Made by a program: the position numbers and the translations under genes. A DNA stretch of 64,000 bases. It comes from Pseudohongiella sp. Its GTDB lineage: Bacteria > Pseudomonadota > Gammaproteobacteria > Pseudomonadales > Pseudohongiellaceae. The stretch is from assembly GCA_030651695.1 (NCBI GenBank), contig JAUSCD010000029.1, positions 310,001-374,000 on the forward strand, given 5' to 3'. This document shows positions 35,536 through 44,475 of this stretch, one piece after another (position 1 is the stretch's first letter; the number at the start of each line of letters is the position of its first letter). The notes below the pieces were generated by a model that saw only the letters and a program-made list of their open reading frames with translations, did no database searches and had not been told where the DNA came from.

Positions 35536-36257
35536 GACAAACGCCTCATTTCATCCAGGTTCAGGCGCCCGACCTCGCAACTCACACTAAGCTGATGATG
35601 AGTTGTCAGCAGTACCGAGCCACCAGCGGCCACATGTTCTGCCAGCAACAGTTCAAGGTCTTTGACGCCCTGTACGTCCAAGGTGGTGAAAGGTTCGTCC
35701 AGAACCCATAGAATTGCCTGACTTATCAGAAGCCTGGCAAGCGCGACCCGTTGAGTCTGGCCAGCGGAGAGATTACGGCACGGGATATCTTCGTACGCAC
35801 GCAGGCCTACTCTGGCGAGAGCTGCTTCAATACGGTGGTCGTCAACCGGGGAATGCAGAGCGGCGCTCCAGCGCAGGTTCTCGCGAGGCGTCAGAATACG
35901 GTTCACGCCGGCGCGATGCCCGATGTAAAGCAGGGAGGCAAGGTATTGTTCACGTTGTTCGCTGGCAGGTTCTCCGCGCCAGAGAATATCACCTTCAAAA
36001 TGGTCGTTTAGTCCGCACAGGATACGTAACAGGCTGGTTTTTCCACTGCCGTTGCTGCCCATCACCTGCATCAGCTGCCCGGCAAACAACTCAAAGTCCA
36101 GGCCGGAAAACAGAATACGCTCGTCGCGCTCGCAGAATAACTGGCGAGCCTGCAATAGTGGTTGCGCAGCTATGCTGGGTGATGGACTGGAAAAAACGCT
36201 GTTTTGCAGGTTTGTGGTCACGTATTTCAGAGCTCTGTGTGCCGGATCATAAAACAC
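35532..36257 (-). CDS. ccmA: Haem exporter ATPase CcmA
   Basis: This is the ATP-hydrolysing subunit of CcmAB. Walker A is GSNGSGKTS, the signature NLSAGQTQR, and Walker B ILWVLDEP; the switch His is in TTHHQ. Similarity to E. coli CcmA starts at LFCERDERILFSGL. The 36 or so residues before it are not conserved. The given GTG (36257) has no SD and lies only about 15 bases after the predicted transcription start; in-frame GTG 36221 or a later TTG are alternatives. First gene of the ccm operon. Confidence 0.9.
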   Translation of the reverse strand: MFYDPAHRALKYVTTNLQNSVFSSPSPSIAAQPLLQARQLFCERDERILFSGLDFELFAGQLMQVMGSNGSGKTSLLRILCGLNDHFEGDILWRGEPASEQREQYLASLLYIGHRAGVNRILTPRENLRWSAALHSPVDDHRIEAALARVGLRAYEDIPCRNLSAGQTQRVALARLLISQAILWVLDEPFTTLDVQGVKDLELLLAEHVAAGGSVLLTTHHQLSVSCEVGRLNLDEMRRLS

Positions 36258-36279
36258 CAGCTGTCAAAAAACAGCGGCG

Positions 36280-36285
36280 ATTATA
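36280..36285 (-). promoter_or_regulatory. -10 element for the ccm operon
   Basis: A perfect TATAAT is seen on the minus strand, 23 bases before the ccmA GTG and just after the DUF2802 terminator. The -35 region is poor. GCTGT/ACAGC dyad at 36260-36275 overlaps the likely start of transcription. Confidence 0.5.
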
Positions 36286-36296
36286 ACCACAAACCA

Positions 36297-36322
36297 CAAA
36301 AGAAATCCCTGAATATCAGGAT
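36297..36322 (-). terminator. Terminator at the end of the chemotaxis genes
   Basis: On the minus strand CCTGA pairs with TCAGG across TAT, with flanking AT pairs, then GATTTCTTTTG. The stem includes the stop codon of the DUF2802 gene. It separates flagellar/chemotaxis transcription from ccm. Confidence 0.6.
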
Positions 36323-36708
36323 GCTCTGCCGATTCCCCGGGCGGCCATAAGAGATACCAGGCGCGCTTCAGCCTGAGATAGTCCACAGGTTTTTACCAGA
36401 TCTTCAGGCGCAGCACCCATCTGTATCAATTTGCTGGCCTGCTCATAGGTGAGACTGCCCGCGTCCTTGTTTTCAAGGTCCTGCTGACGCTGGACAGTTC
36501 GGGTCAGTCTGTTTTCAAGGGCTGTCACGGTCGCATGAACCGACATCAGGGCATTGCCGGTTGAAGCCAGCAGTTCCTGCTGTCTGGCGCTGGACTCAGC
36601 GAACGCCTTTGCAAGCTCGCGCAAATGACGTGCCTGAATCATGCTGAAAGCGAGCTGTGCAATAGCAAGTGCCGTCAGTACGGCAATTAATACAATAGTC
36701 ATGCTCAT
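36316..36708 (-). CDS. DUF2802 membrane-anchored coiled-coil protein
   Basis: It has 130 residues: one N-terminal membrane helix (about 4-23), a coiled-coil middle (LRELAKAFAESSARQQELL to ENRLTRTVQRQQDLEN), and a C-terminal helical motif (SYEQASKLIQMGA-like, then AEARLVSLMAARG) that resembles a small helix-turn-helix. DUF2802 genes follow cheW in Pseudomonas and relatives. The role is unknown; a link to the polar chemotaxis or flagellar apparatus is inferred from location. Confidence 0.82.
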   Translation of the reverse strand: MSMTIVLIAVLTALAIAQLAFSMIQARHLRELAKAFAESSARQQELLASTGNALMSVHATVTALENRLTRTVQRQQDLENKDAGSLTYEQASKLIQMGAAPEDLVKTCGLSQAEARLVSLMAARGIGRAS

Positions 36709-36752
36709 ACCATGTTTCCCACTCGATTATGCCAGACAAAAAAACAGCAAAA

Positions 36753-37226
36753 TTAATTATCCAGTTCGGTAAGTTCTTCTTCTGACAGTAACTTGTCCAA
36801 TTCTACAAGGATCAAAAGTTGGTTGTCGCGATGGCAGACACCCTGGATGAACCGGGCCGACTCATCTTTGTTAACCTGGGGAGCGGTTTCAATCTGGGAG
36901 CGACGCAGATAGACAACTTCGGCGACGCTGTCGACCAGAATGCCGATAATATGGCGGCCAATCTCAATAATCACAATACGGGTATTGTCATCCGCTTCCC
37001 GGTCAAGCAGTCCGAACCGGCGGCGTGTGTTGATAACTGAAATCACTGTCCCGCGAATATTTATGATCCCGAGGACATAGTCAGGAGCACCCGGAACCGG
37101 GGCGATGTCCTGAAATTTCAGGACTTCCTTTACTACCATGACGTTTACGCCATAAGTTTCGTTTTCAAGCTGAAAGGTCACCCACTGCAGGATCTGATCA
37201 TCTTCTTTTATTTGTACTTGCGCCAT
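36753..37226 (-). CDS. cheW: Chemotaxis coupling protein CheW
   Basis: CheW links chemoreceptors to CheA. The 157 residues form the two-subdomain SH3-like fold: WVTFQLENETYGVNVMVVKEVL, the central IINIRGTVISVINTRRRFGL, and ILVDSVAEVVYL. It has a good SD (CAGGAGAG). A hairpin lies directly upstream of that SD. Confidence 0.95.
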   Translation of the reverse strand: MAQVQIKEDDQILQWVTFQLENETYGVNVMVVKEVLKFQDIAPVPGAPDYVLGIINIRGTVISVINTRRRFGLLDREADDNTRIVIIEIGRHIIGILVDSVAEVVYLRRSQIETAPQVNKDESARFIQGVCHRDNQLLILVELDKLLSEEELTELDN

Positions 37227-37237
37227 CTTGCTCTCCT

Positions 37238-37261
37238 GACACCGGCCGTATCCGTGGTGTC
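37238..37261 (-). promoter_or_regulatory. Hairpin just upstream of the cheW SD
   Basis: GACACCGG (37238-37245) pairs with CCGTGGTGTC (37252-37261), with a 2-base bulge. It ends next to the SD CAGGAGAG. The rest of the 174-base gap to parP shows no promoter that I can support. Confidence 0.4.
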
Positions 37262-37400
37262 GTTAATTTTGGTGCCCACCCATAAACGCTGAATAACGAG
37301 TCGCCCGGAACATCGGCATCAGCGTCAAAAAAACCACATATCTGAAGGGATACCTGCATTGTGAAAGCCATACAGGTAATTTATGCAGATACTGTGCCAA

Positions 37401-38237
37401 TCAGTTGATGTGTTCTGCCCCCGTACTTTCCTGCTTATGCAGTTCGGTTTGCTGCAACATGCTCAGCAGATTATCTACATCCAGTAATGCACACAGACGT
37501 TGCAACAAGGTGCCAGCCAGCCAGGGACGTGTGCCGGTCAGGTGTTTCCATCGTATCTCGTCAGCTTTCAGATTGACTGACTCATCTGCGCAATCGACTG
37601 CCAATGCCCAATGGCTGTCGCCAAGCACGATCACACTTTGGTAAGCCGAACGGTGCGCGTTATTTTCAAGTCGTTCAGGCATTACAAAGCGGGCAGTATC
37701 AATCACTCTGAGATTGCGGCCGTTCCAGCGTAACAGCCCCATAAACCAGTCAGCCTGCCCCACTACGGGCTGCAGTTTGTCGTCTATCAGGCTGATCCCA
37801 CCCAGAGCGTGCAGGGGCGCTGCCATTTTTAACCCGGCAACTTCAAACAACAAACCGGCAAAACCGTGCCGTGCCCAATCCGGGGTAACCCGTTCGGTTT
37901 TGGCGTCAAGTTGTAATGGGGTTTGGTTTGTCTGTTCTCGATGCTGAGCGCTTTCGTGAATTTCAGTCGTCGCCGTTGCAGACAGTTCGCTGGCAGTATA
38001 AACAGCGGGAGATGGCGCAAATTCTTCAATCAGGGTTACAGCGCTTACGATAGGAGATAGTTGGCTATCAAGAAACTCTGCAGCGATCGGGAGTCCCGGC
38101 GCCGATTCTGCTAAAACGTCCTCATTCTGTAGATCAACGCTCACATCACGCAGCAAAGCGTCAAGATAGCTCTGCACCAGATCAACACCTGAGGCCGCTT
38201 TGTTAATCGTCCGGGGTGTACCTGATGGGTTATGCAT
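37401..38237 (-). CDS. parP: ParP-like CheW-domain protein
   Basis: It has 278 residues: a poorly conserved, Ala/Glu/Thr-rich N-terminal half and a C-terminal CheW-like domain from about residue 125 (GFAGLLFEVAGLKMAAPLHAL, LRVIDTARFVMP, WALAVDCADESVNL). In Vibrio and Pseudomonas the gene after parC encodes ParP, which binds ParC and CheA and keeps arrays at the pole. It overlaps parC by 8 bases. Confidence 0.85.
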   Translation of the reverse strand: MHNPSGTPRTINKAASGVDLVQSYLDALLRDVSVDLQNEDVLAESAPGLPIAAEFLDSQLSPIVSAVTLIEEFAPSPAVYTASELSATATTEIHESAQHREQTNQTPLQLDAKTERVTPDWARHGFAGLLFEVAGLKMAAPLHALGGISLIDDKLQPVVGQADWFMGLLRWNGRNLRVIDTARFVMPERLENNAHRSAYQSVIVLGDSHWALAVDCADESVNLKADEIRWKHLTGTRPWLAGTLLQRLCALLDVDNLLSMLQQTELHKQESTGAEHIN

Positions 38238-39081
38238 GCCCTGTCATCCCTGTCTGGGGGTATGCCACTCCTGAAACAGGACTGACACCAGGCGCTGCTC
38301 CTGAATCAGTGAGATCCAGTTGCAGTAAGGTTTTTAAAAGGGAACTGTAAGATTGAATGCCGCGGCTTTCGCGGTCGAGTTCAAGCGGAGTAACTCCCCT
38401 GCTGCTGGCATCCCGCAAGCGCGTATCTACCGGTATGGCCGAGTGCCAGGTATGCTCCGGCCAGGTTTTACGCATGTGGCGATAACTGGTCACACTCGCC
38501 TGAGTACGCCGGTCAAACAAAGTAGGAACCATCAAATAAGGCAAAGGCTGGCGACGCGACCTATTGACCATCTGTAAGGTATTAAGCATGCGCTCAACTC
38601 CTTTGATAGCCAGAAATTCAGTTTGAACAGGAATGACCAGCCTCTGACAGGCTGCGAGCGCATTGATCAACAACACGCCCAGCGTAGGAGGGCTGTCGAT
38701 GATGACGTAATCGTATCTATCCCAGAGTTTAGCCAGCGCCCTCGAAATAGCCAGCCCCATACCTTCCACACTGACGGCAGAGCGCTCAAGCGTCGCAAGC
38801 GCAGTGCTGCCCGGCACAACGCTCAGTCCGGGACTGCCTGTTTCGCGTATCGACGCAAAGAGCGTCTCGTCGTTTAATTGACCCGGACTTGCAAACCATT
38901 CGAAAGCGCTGCGAGGCACCTCATCAGGAGAGTGACCGAAGTAAGAGCCAAGCGATGACTGCGGGTCAAGGTCAAGCATCAGTACCCGCTGTCCCTGATC
39001 AGCAAGCAGGCAGGCGAGCGCAACCGTAGTGGTTGTTTTGCCCACACCACCTTTCTGATTGGCGACCGCCCAGACACGCAT
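38230..39081 (-). CDS. parC: ParA-family ATPase ParC for chemotaxis array positioning
   Basis: This is a Walker-type ATPase. It has a deviant Walker A at the very N-terminus, NQKGGVGKTTTTVAL, then LDLDPQSSLGSYFG and VIIDSPPTLGVLLINAL. The ATG at 39081 gives MRVWAVANQKGG and has AGGAG ahead. The name follows the Vibrio/Pseudomonas ParC that places chemotaxis arrays, based on its position between cheB and parP. It is not topoisomerase IV ParC. Confidence 0.88.
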   Translation of the reverse strand: MRVWAVANQKGGVGKTTTTVALACLLADQGQRVLMLDLDPQSSLGSYFGHSPDEVPRSAFEWFASPGQLNDETLFASIRETGSPGLSVVPGSTALATLERSAVSVEGMGLAISRALAKLWDRYDYVIIDSPPTLGVLLINALAACQRLVIPVQTEFLAIKGVERMLNTLQMVNRSRRQPLPYLMVPTLFDRRTQASVTSYRHMRKTWPEHTWHSAIPVDTRLRDASSRGVTPLELDRESRGIQSYSSLLKTLLQLDLTDSGAAPGVSPVSGVAYPQTGMTGHA

Positions 39082-39082
39082 T

Positions 39083-40153
39083 TTATTGGATCTCCTCACA
39101 AAGTCTGCCGGCAACACGCTGCAAACTGAGAATTTCATCCGTCAGGCCTGCCTTGGCTACCGCCATAGGCATTCCGTAAATAACACTGGTGGCTTCGTCC
39201 TGTGCCCAGATTGTTGCGCCTTGAGCCTTGAGCAGACGAGCACCTTCCCTGCCGTCGGAACCCATGCCTGTCAGTACAATACCCAAAACCTTTGATCCTA
39301 TATCGCGAGCGGCAGATCCAAACGTCACATCAAGCGAAGGTTTGTAGTTGAGGCGTTCGTCTCCGTCTATCACTTTTACGCGCATGGGCGCGCGGTTGTC
39401 CAGCAGCATCTGCTTGCCTCCCGGGGCAAGGTACGCATTGCCGGGTTTCAGTATATCTCCGTCAACCGCTTCCTGAATCCGGATCTGACAGATTCGATCC
39501 AGCCGGTCTGCAAACGCTTTGGTGAAAGTGCCTGGCATGTGTTGTACCAGCAACACTGGCAGCGGGAAGTTTGCCGGTATTTTGGTCAACACTTCCTGCA
39601 ATGCCATTGGACCTCCCGTTGAAGCTCCGATGATCACCAACTGAAACGAGCGCGCAGTACCACGTCGAACCGGTGCTGGCTGGGCGGATACAGCGGCCGG
39701 ACCTGTCGCAGATGCACCGGTAGCAGGTGTTGAAACAGTTTCAGGTGCGCGACGGCGACTCCCTGAAACTATAACAATCCGGTCGCACAGTATTCGTTGC
39801 AGCTCGTCCGAATGACGGGATATATCTTCAAAATTCTTTGGCAGATAATCCACTGCACCTGCAGCCAGAGCGTCAAGTGTGACACGCGCCCCCTCATAGG
39901 TAAGCGAGGAGAACATCAACACGGGTATACCAAGCTGACGATGTATTTCACGTACTGCTGTGATGCCATCCATAACCGGCATCTCATAGTCCATGGTAAT
40001 CACATCAGGTCGCAGACGTTGCGCTTCGGCTATAGCTTCCTGTCCATTGGAAGCAGTGCCGATCACCGACAACCGTGCATCTGCGTTAATCAACTCTGTC
40101 AGACGTCGTCTGAAAAAACCCGAGTCATCAACTACCAAGACCTTAATACTCAT
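39083..40153 (-). CDS. cheB: Chemotaxis protein-glutamate methylesterase CheB
   Basis: CheB demethylates and deamidates receptors for adaptation. The N-terminal receiver has phospho-acceptor Asp55 in ITMDYEMP. An Ala/Pro-rich linker (about 140-165) leads to the esterase domain with Ser in GASTGGP, His in VQHMPG and Asp in GMGSDG. Length 356. In Pseudomonas motC and motD follow; here parC follows directly. Confidence 0.95.
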   Translation of the reverse strand: MSIKVLVVDDSGFFRRRLTELINADARLSVIGTASNGQEAIAEAQRLRPDVITMDYEMPVMDGITAVREIHRQLGIPVLMFSSLTYEGARVTLDALAAGAVDYLPKNFEDISRHSDELQRILCDRIVIVSGSRRRAPETVSTPATGASATGPAAVSAQPAPVRRGTARSFQLVIIGASTGGPMALQEVLTKIPANFPLPVLLVQHMPGTFTKAFADRLDRICQIRIQEAVDGDILKPGNAYLAPGGKQMLLDNRAPMRVKVIDGDERLNYKPSLDVTFGSAARDIGSKVLGIVLTGMGSDGREGARLLKAQGATIWAQDEATSVIYGMPMAVAKAGLTDEILSLQRVAGRLCEEIQ

Positions 40154-40169
40154 CTAACCCTTCCCTGTT

Positions 40170-42233
40170 TCATGCAGCGTATTTCTTTAACAGACCAGGC
40201 ACATCAAGTATGACCGCGATACGTCCATCACCAGTTATGGTTGCCCCGGCCATGCCTGCCGTGCCATGCAGCATACGCCCGAGAGGTTTGATTACCACCT
40301 CTTCCTGACCAATCAATGTGTCAACGACGAAGCCGACACGCTGGGCCCCGACGCTGACGATCACCACATTGGCGGACCCGGTTGTGCCGTTGTTGGCGAC
40401 TTCACTCTGCCCCAGCCAGCGCCGCAGATGAAACAGAGGCAAGGCTTTATCCCGCACAGTGACAACCTGCTGACCATCAATAATATGAGTGTCACCCAGA
40501 TCCAGATTAAAGATTTCATTTACACTGACCAGAGGCAACGCAAAAGTCTGGTCGCCTACCATAATCATCATCGTCGGCATGATAGCCAGGGTCAGAGGTA
40601 CTTTGATCTCAATACGTGAGCCTTTGCCAAGCGTCGAATCAATGCTCACTGAACCATTGAGCTGGGCTATTTTTGTTTTCACTACATCCATGCCCACGCC
40701 ACGGCCGGATACATCGGATATTTCAGTTTTAGTTGAAAAGCCCGGAGCAAATATCAGATCAAAACATTCAGAGCGACTCAGCCTGTCCGCAGCGTCTTTA
40801 TCCATAAGGCCTTTTTCAACAGCTTTGCGCCGAAGCAATTCCGGGTCCATACCATGGCCATCATCGCTGATGGTTAACAGGATATGATCGCCTTCCTGCT
40901 CGGCTGCCAGCAGAATGCTGCCTTCTCTTGATTTTCCTTTTGCAATACGTACATCGGGCTGCTCAATGCCATGGTCAACGGCATTTCTCACCAGGTGAAC
41001 CAGGGGGTCTGCCAGAGCTTCGACCAGGTTTTTGTCAAGATCCGTTTCTTCTCCGATAAGTTCCAGTACAACTTCTTTGTTCAGACTACGAGCCAGATCC
41101 CGCACAACGCGGGGAAACCGGCCAAATACTTTTTTGATCGGCTGCATCCGGGTCTTCATGACCGATGTCTGCAGGTCTGCTGTCACCAGATCCAGATTGG
41201 CTACCGCCTTTGACAGTATCTCGTCTGTCGAATTACTGCCGATTCTGACCAATCGGTTGCGAACCAGCACCAGTTCTCCAACCATGTTCATGATTTCATC
41301 AAGGCGTTTGGTGTCTACACGAACTGTGGTTTCAGGCGCGGTATCTTTGGATTCGGATTTTTCAGGTACCTGAACGGCTCTTAATACGGGTACAGACTTT
41401 GCAGCAGGTGGTAAAGTTGCAGAGCTTTTCCCGGATTTCGCTGGTGTTGCGGATGCGCCAGGTATTGCCGGAACTTCTGCAACATCGGGTACACCTACAT
41501 GACGGCCACCACCGTGCAGTTGATCAAGCAGAGCTTCAAACTCATCGTCGGAGATTTCGTTGCTGTCAGACTGCGTTGTGGCGCTTTCGACAGATACTTT
41601 TGCGGGTGCTTCTACTGGCTCTGGTGCTGCTGTTTTACCCTGCATCTGATCCAGCAATGCCTCAAACTCTTCGTCAGATATTTCGTTATCGGAGTTTGAA
41701 GCAGCCAAGGAGTTATGTTGCTGTTCTGTAGATGGTGCTGCGTCAAGGGCGGCCAATAACTGGTCGAACTCATCATCAGTAATTTCATCGTCGGTTTTTG
41801 CAGAAACGCTGGCCGTTTGGCTACTGGTCAGTTGGGGAGCATCGTCACCGTTTGCAAGCGCCTCAAGTGCGTCCAGCAGTTCTGCAGAGGCGGGTGCCGG
41901 AGGAGTCCGTTGTTTGACGTTGTCAAACATCAGGTTCACCGCATCGAGTGCTTGAAGCACAATATCCATCAGCGCCGGAGTTACCTGTTGCCTCCCGTTA
42001 CGCAGATTATCAAACAGATTTTCAGTGACGTGGCAGCAGTCAACCATGGCGCCAAGCTGCAGGAAGCCGGCACCTCCTTTTACGGTATGGAACCCACGAA
42101 AAATCGCGTTAAGCAAATTTTTGTCTGCTGGTTGCTTCTCAAGCTGAACCAGTTGTTCAGAGAGCAGCTCAAGGATTTCACCAGCCTCAACCAGGAAGTC
42201 CTCAAGAATCTCGTCATCGTCAAAAAAGCTCAT
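40170..42233 (-). CDS. cheA: Chemotaxis histidine kinase CheA
   Basis: CheA phosphorylates CheY and CheB. From ATG 42233 it has 687 residues. The HPt domain has the phospho-accepting His49 (GFHTVKGGAGF). The dimerisation domain starts near 304 (VRVDTKRLDEIMNMVGELV). The ATPase has LVRNAVDHGIE and the G boxes, and a CheW-like regulatory domain ends the protein. Between them, residues 130-240 carry three copies of an acidic motif (about 149, 183 and 225, best seen as EISDDEFEALLDQ). An in-frame TTG 33 bases upstream lacks family support. Confidence 0.95.
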   Translation of the reverse strand: MSFFDDDEILEDFLVEAGEILELLSEQLVQLEKQPADKNLLNAIFRGFHTVKGGAGFLQLGAMVDCCHVTENLFDNLRNGRQQVTPALMDIVLQALDAVNLMFDNVKQRTPPAPASAELLDALEALANGDDAPQLTSSQTASVSAKTDDEITDDEFDQLLAALDAAPSTEQQHNSLAASNSDNEISDEEFEALLDQMQGKTAAPEPVEAPAKVSVESATTQSDSNEISDDEFEALLDQLHGGGRHVGVPDVAEVPAIPGASATPAKSGKSSATLPPAAKSVPVLRAVQVPEKSESKDTAPETTVRVDTKRLDEIMNMVGELVLVRNRLVRIGSNSTDEILSKAVANLDLVTADLQTSVMKTRMQPIKKVFGRFPRVVRDLARSLNKEVVLELIGEETDLDKNLVEALADPLVHLVRNAVDHGIEQPDVRIAKGKSREGSILLAAEQEGDHILLTISDDGHGMDPELLRRKAVEKGLMDKDAADRLSRSECFDLIFAPGFSTKTEISDVSGRGVGMDVVKTKIAQLNGSVSIDSTLGKGSRIEIKVPLTLAIMPTMMIMVGDQTFALPLVSVNEIFNLDLGDTHIIDGQQVVTVRDKALPLFHLRRWLGQSEVANNGTTGSANVVIVSVGAQRVGFVVDTLIGQEEVVIKPLGRMLHGTAGMAGATITGDGRIAVILDVPGLLKKYAA

Positions 42234-42262
42234 TACTCGACCCTCGTTATGGTCAACTGCTA

Positions 42263-43087
42263 TCAAAAACCCAGGCTGGACAACAACTCATCAACGTCGT
42301 CCTGCCCGGACACAACATCCTTATTGCCGGAAGGATTCATCTGCGGACCTTCCGCTTTAATTCGCTGCTTGCTGTCATCTGTTGATGCTATTCGCACAGG
42401 TGCCTGAATGCCGGCGACAATCTCCACATTGCTGGCAAGCTTGACCAGGCGTACGAGGCTTTGCTCGACGTCGCTTACCAGCTCAATTACGCGTTTGATA
42501 ACCTGTCCGCTGAGATCCTGATAGCCTTGTGCCATCAGAATATCGGTCAGCCGGCTGTGGATGCCTTGTCCATTCCGGGATACCTGATTCAAATGCGCAT
42601 CCACTCGAGCAAAAAGCTCTGCCTGAGCTGGCGGAATACTATTCTGGGTCGAAAGAAAATGCTGCCAGTCGTGTTGCAGTGCAAGGCTCTCGTCTACCAT
42701 AGCCTGCGCCAGAGGTGCCGCCTCATCTACTTTGTCCATGGTCTGATTGGCTGCATCTTCTGTCATGCGCATGACATAACTCAGCCGACTTCTGGCGTCA
42801 GCCATTTCAGACAATTCATGCTCAACCTGGGCGTTTGCCTGCAGGCCTATGTCCAGATGAAAGTCCCGGATCGCATTGTGCAAGGCGCGTGTTAACCGCC
42901 CTACTTCCAGATATAAAGTTTCATCGCGCGCGACATTGATCTGGCGGATCAACTCGCTGGCGGACGCCATGTCATTAACTTCCAGGCTATCCATAAGCGC
43001 TTGTGTACGTTCTCTGAGTGCTGTAGTGAAGCTCTCAGCCACAGCGTCGGCATGCACCTGGATAGACTTATCTGTCTGATCTGTCAT
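42263..43087 (-). CDS. cheZ: CheY-P phosphatase CheZ
   Basis: CheZ speeds dephosphorylation of CheY-P. It is 274 residues, mainly a long helical hairpin. The active-site segment AQGYQDLSGQVIKRV carries the catalytic Gln and Asp. The C-terminal DDVDELLSSLGF is the CheY-binding peptide. It lies 11 bases after cheY. Confidence 0.94.
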   Translation of the reverse strand: MTDQTDKSIQVHADAVAESFTTALRERTQALMDSLEVNDMASASELIRQINVARDETLYLEVGRLTRALHNAIRDFHLDIGLQANAQVEHELSEMADARSRLSYVMRMTEDAANQTMDKVDEAAPLAQAMVDESLALQHDWQHFLSTQNSIPPAQAELFARVDAHLNQVSRNGQGIHSRLTDILMAQGYQDLSGQVIKRVIELVSDVEQSLVRLVKLASNVEIVAGIQAPVRIASTDDSKQRIKAEGPQMNPSGNKDVVSGQDDVDELLSSLGF

Positions 43088-43098
43088 AACCAGGCCTC

Positions 43099-43479
43099 TT
43101 AGTGGTTGGCTTCGATGCGTTCGAAGATTTTCTCAATCTTCTCCTGCAGTGCCGCGGCGGTAAAAGGCTTGACTACATAACCATTAACACCGGCCTGAGC
43201 CGCTGCAATGATCTGGTCGCGTTTCGCTTCGGCGGTCACCATCAAAACTGGCAGGGACTTGAGCTTGTCATTGGCACGAACGGCCTGAAGCAGCTCTATG
43301 CCGGTCATCCCCGGCATATTCCAGTCTGTGATCAGGAAATCAAACTGCCCGTTTTGCAACATAGGCAAAGCAGAATTCCCGTCATCAGCCTCTGCGGTAT
43401 TGGTAAAACCAAGATCACGCAGCAGGTTTTTGATAATCCGGCGCATTGTTGAAAAGTCGTCAACAATGAGAATTTTCAT
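43099..43479 (-). CDS. cheY: Chemotaxis response regulator CheY
   Basis: When phosphorylated it binds FliM/FliN and changes flagellar rotation. This is a single receiver domain of 126 residues from ATG 43479. It has the acidic pair DD at 7-8, phospho-acceptor Asp52 (ITDWNMP), Thr in VTAEA and Lys in VKPF. Upstream in-frame codons are outside the fold. A FliA-type promoter lies about 80 bases upstream. Confidence 0.96.
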   Translation of the reverse strand: MKILIVDDFSTMRRIIKNLLRDLGFTNTAEADDGNSALPMLQNGQFDFLITDWNMPGMTGIELLQAVRANDKLKSLPVLMVTAEAKRDQIIAAAQAGVNGYVVKPFTAAALQEKIEKIFERIEANH

Positions 43480-43557
43480 GTTTTTGTCCAAAACCGCCTC
43501 CAGGTCATGAATACATTCAGGGTTTCGCAACTCACAAAATGAGTTCTCCCCTGCAGG

Positions 43558-43584
43558 TTATCGCTTGAAAGTTAAAAAAATTTA
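43558..43584 (-). promoter_or_regulatory. FliA (sigma-28) promoter for the cheY operon
   Basis: On the minus strand TAAA is followed by exactly 15 bases and AGCGATAA, a 6/8 match to the sigma-28 -10 GCCGATAA. A separate perfect TATAAT (43616-43621) could be a housekeeping promoter further upstream. Both lie in the 219-base gap between fliA and cheY, where no gene is seen. Confidence 0.7.
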
Positions 43585-43698
43585 GTCTGAAATCAGAAAA
43601 TAACAGAAAGCAGGCATTATAACGCAGTACGGGGCAGGTAATCCGCCGTAAATCAGCATCCTGACAGAACCGGGGACAGAGATAAATGCAGGGGTAGA

Positions 43699-44433
43699 CT
43701 ACTTCCAGTCTTGCAATCTTGCGCGCAGGCGTAACGCGGCCTGGCTATGTATCTGACTGATGCGGGATTCACTGACTCCCAGAACCTCACCTATTTCCTT
43801 AAGATTGAGTTCATCGTCGTAGTATAACGACAAGACCAGTTTTTCACGTTCCGGCAAACCCTCAATCGCTTCGGCGAGATGTTCCCTGAAAGCTTCTTCC
43901 TGGAGTTCATCTGAGGGGCCGATGATCTCCCCGGTTACGGATTCCAGTGCAGAATCGTCGCCACCTTCGGTCAGGTCGTCGAAGCTGAACAACCGGCTGC
44001 CGCTGGCATCCTGAAGGATGTTGTAATAGCTGTCGAGGTCTATGCCAAGCTCTTCGGCGACTTCATGGTCTTTGGCGTCGGTCCCATTTCGGGACTCAAC
44101 CGCTTTAACAGCTTCTGCAACCTGGCGTGATTTGCGATGAACAGACCGGGGGGCCCAGTCTCCGCGTCGAATTTCGTCCAACATGGCGCCCCGTATACGG
44201 ATGCCGGCGTAGGTCTCAAAGCTTGCGCCCTTAGTGACGTCGTATTTTCTGGCAGCCTCAAGCAGGCCGATCATACCGGACTGAATCAGGTCGTCCAGCT
44301 GCACACTGGAAGGCATGCGCATCAACAGATGGTGCGCGATACGTTTTACCAGTGGCGCATGCAGGACTACAACTTCCGACATGGAATCCGTCTGCACCTG
44401 CTGATACAGGGAAGCACCACATGAAGCTGTCAT
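43699..44433 (-). CDS. fliA: Flagellar sigma factor FliA (sigma-28)
   Basis: FliA directs RNA polymerase to late flagellar and chemotaxis genes. From ATG 44433, preceded by GGAGAGG at the right spacing, it has 244 residues. Region 2 includes LDDLIQSGMIGLLEAARKYD and FETYAGIRIRGAMLDEIR. Region 4 has LSLYYDDELNLKEIGEVLGVSESR. No flgM is in the window. Confidence 0.95.
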   Translation of the reverse strand: MTASCGASLYQQVQTDSMSEVVVLHAPLVKRIAHHLLMRMPSSVQLDDLIQSGMIGLLEAARKYDVTKGASFETYAGIRIRGAMLDEIRRGDWAPRSVHRKSRQVAEAVKAVESRNGTDAKDHEVAEELGIDLDSYYNILQDASGSRLFSFDDLTEGGDDSALESVTGEIIGPSDELQEEAFREHLAEAIEGLPEREKLVLSLYYDDELNLKEIGEVLGVSESRISQIHSQAALRLRARLQDWK

Positions 44434-44475
44434 AAACATCCTCTCCAAGGTACTTCGTTTCTGGCCGGTTTCAGG

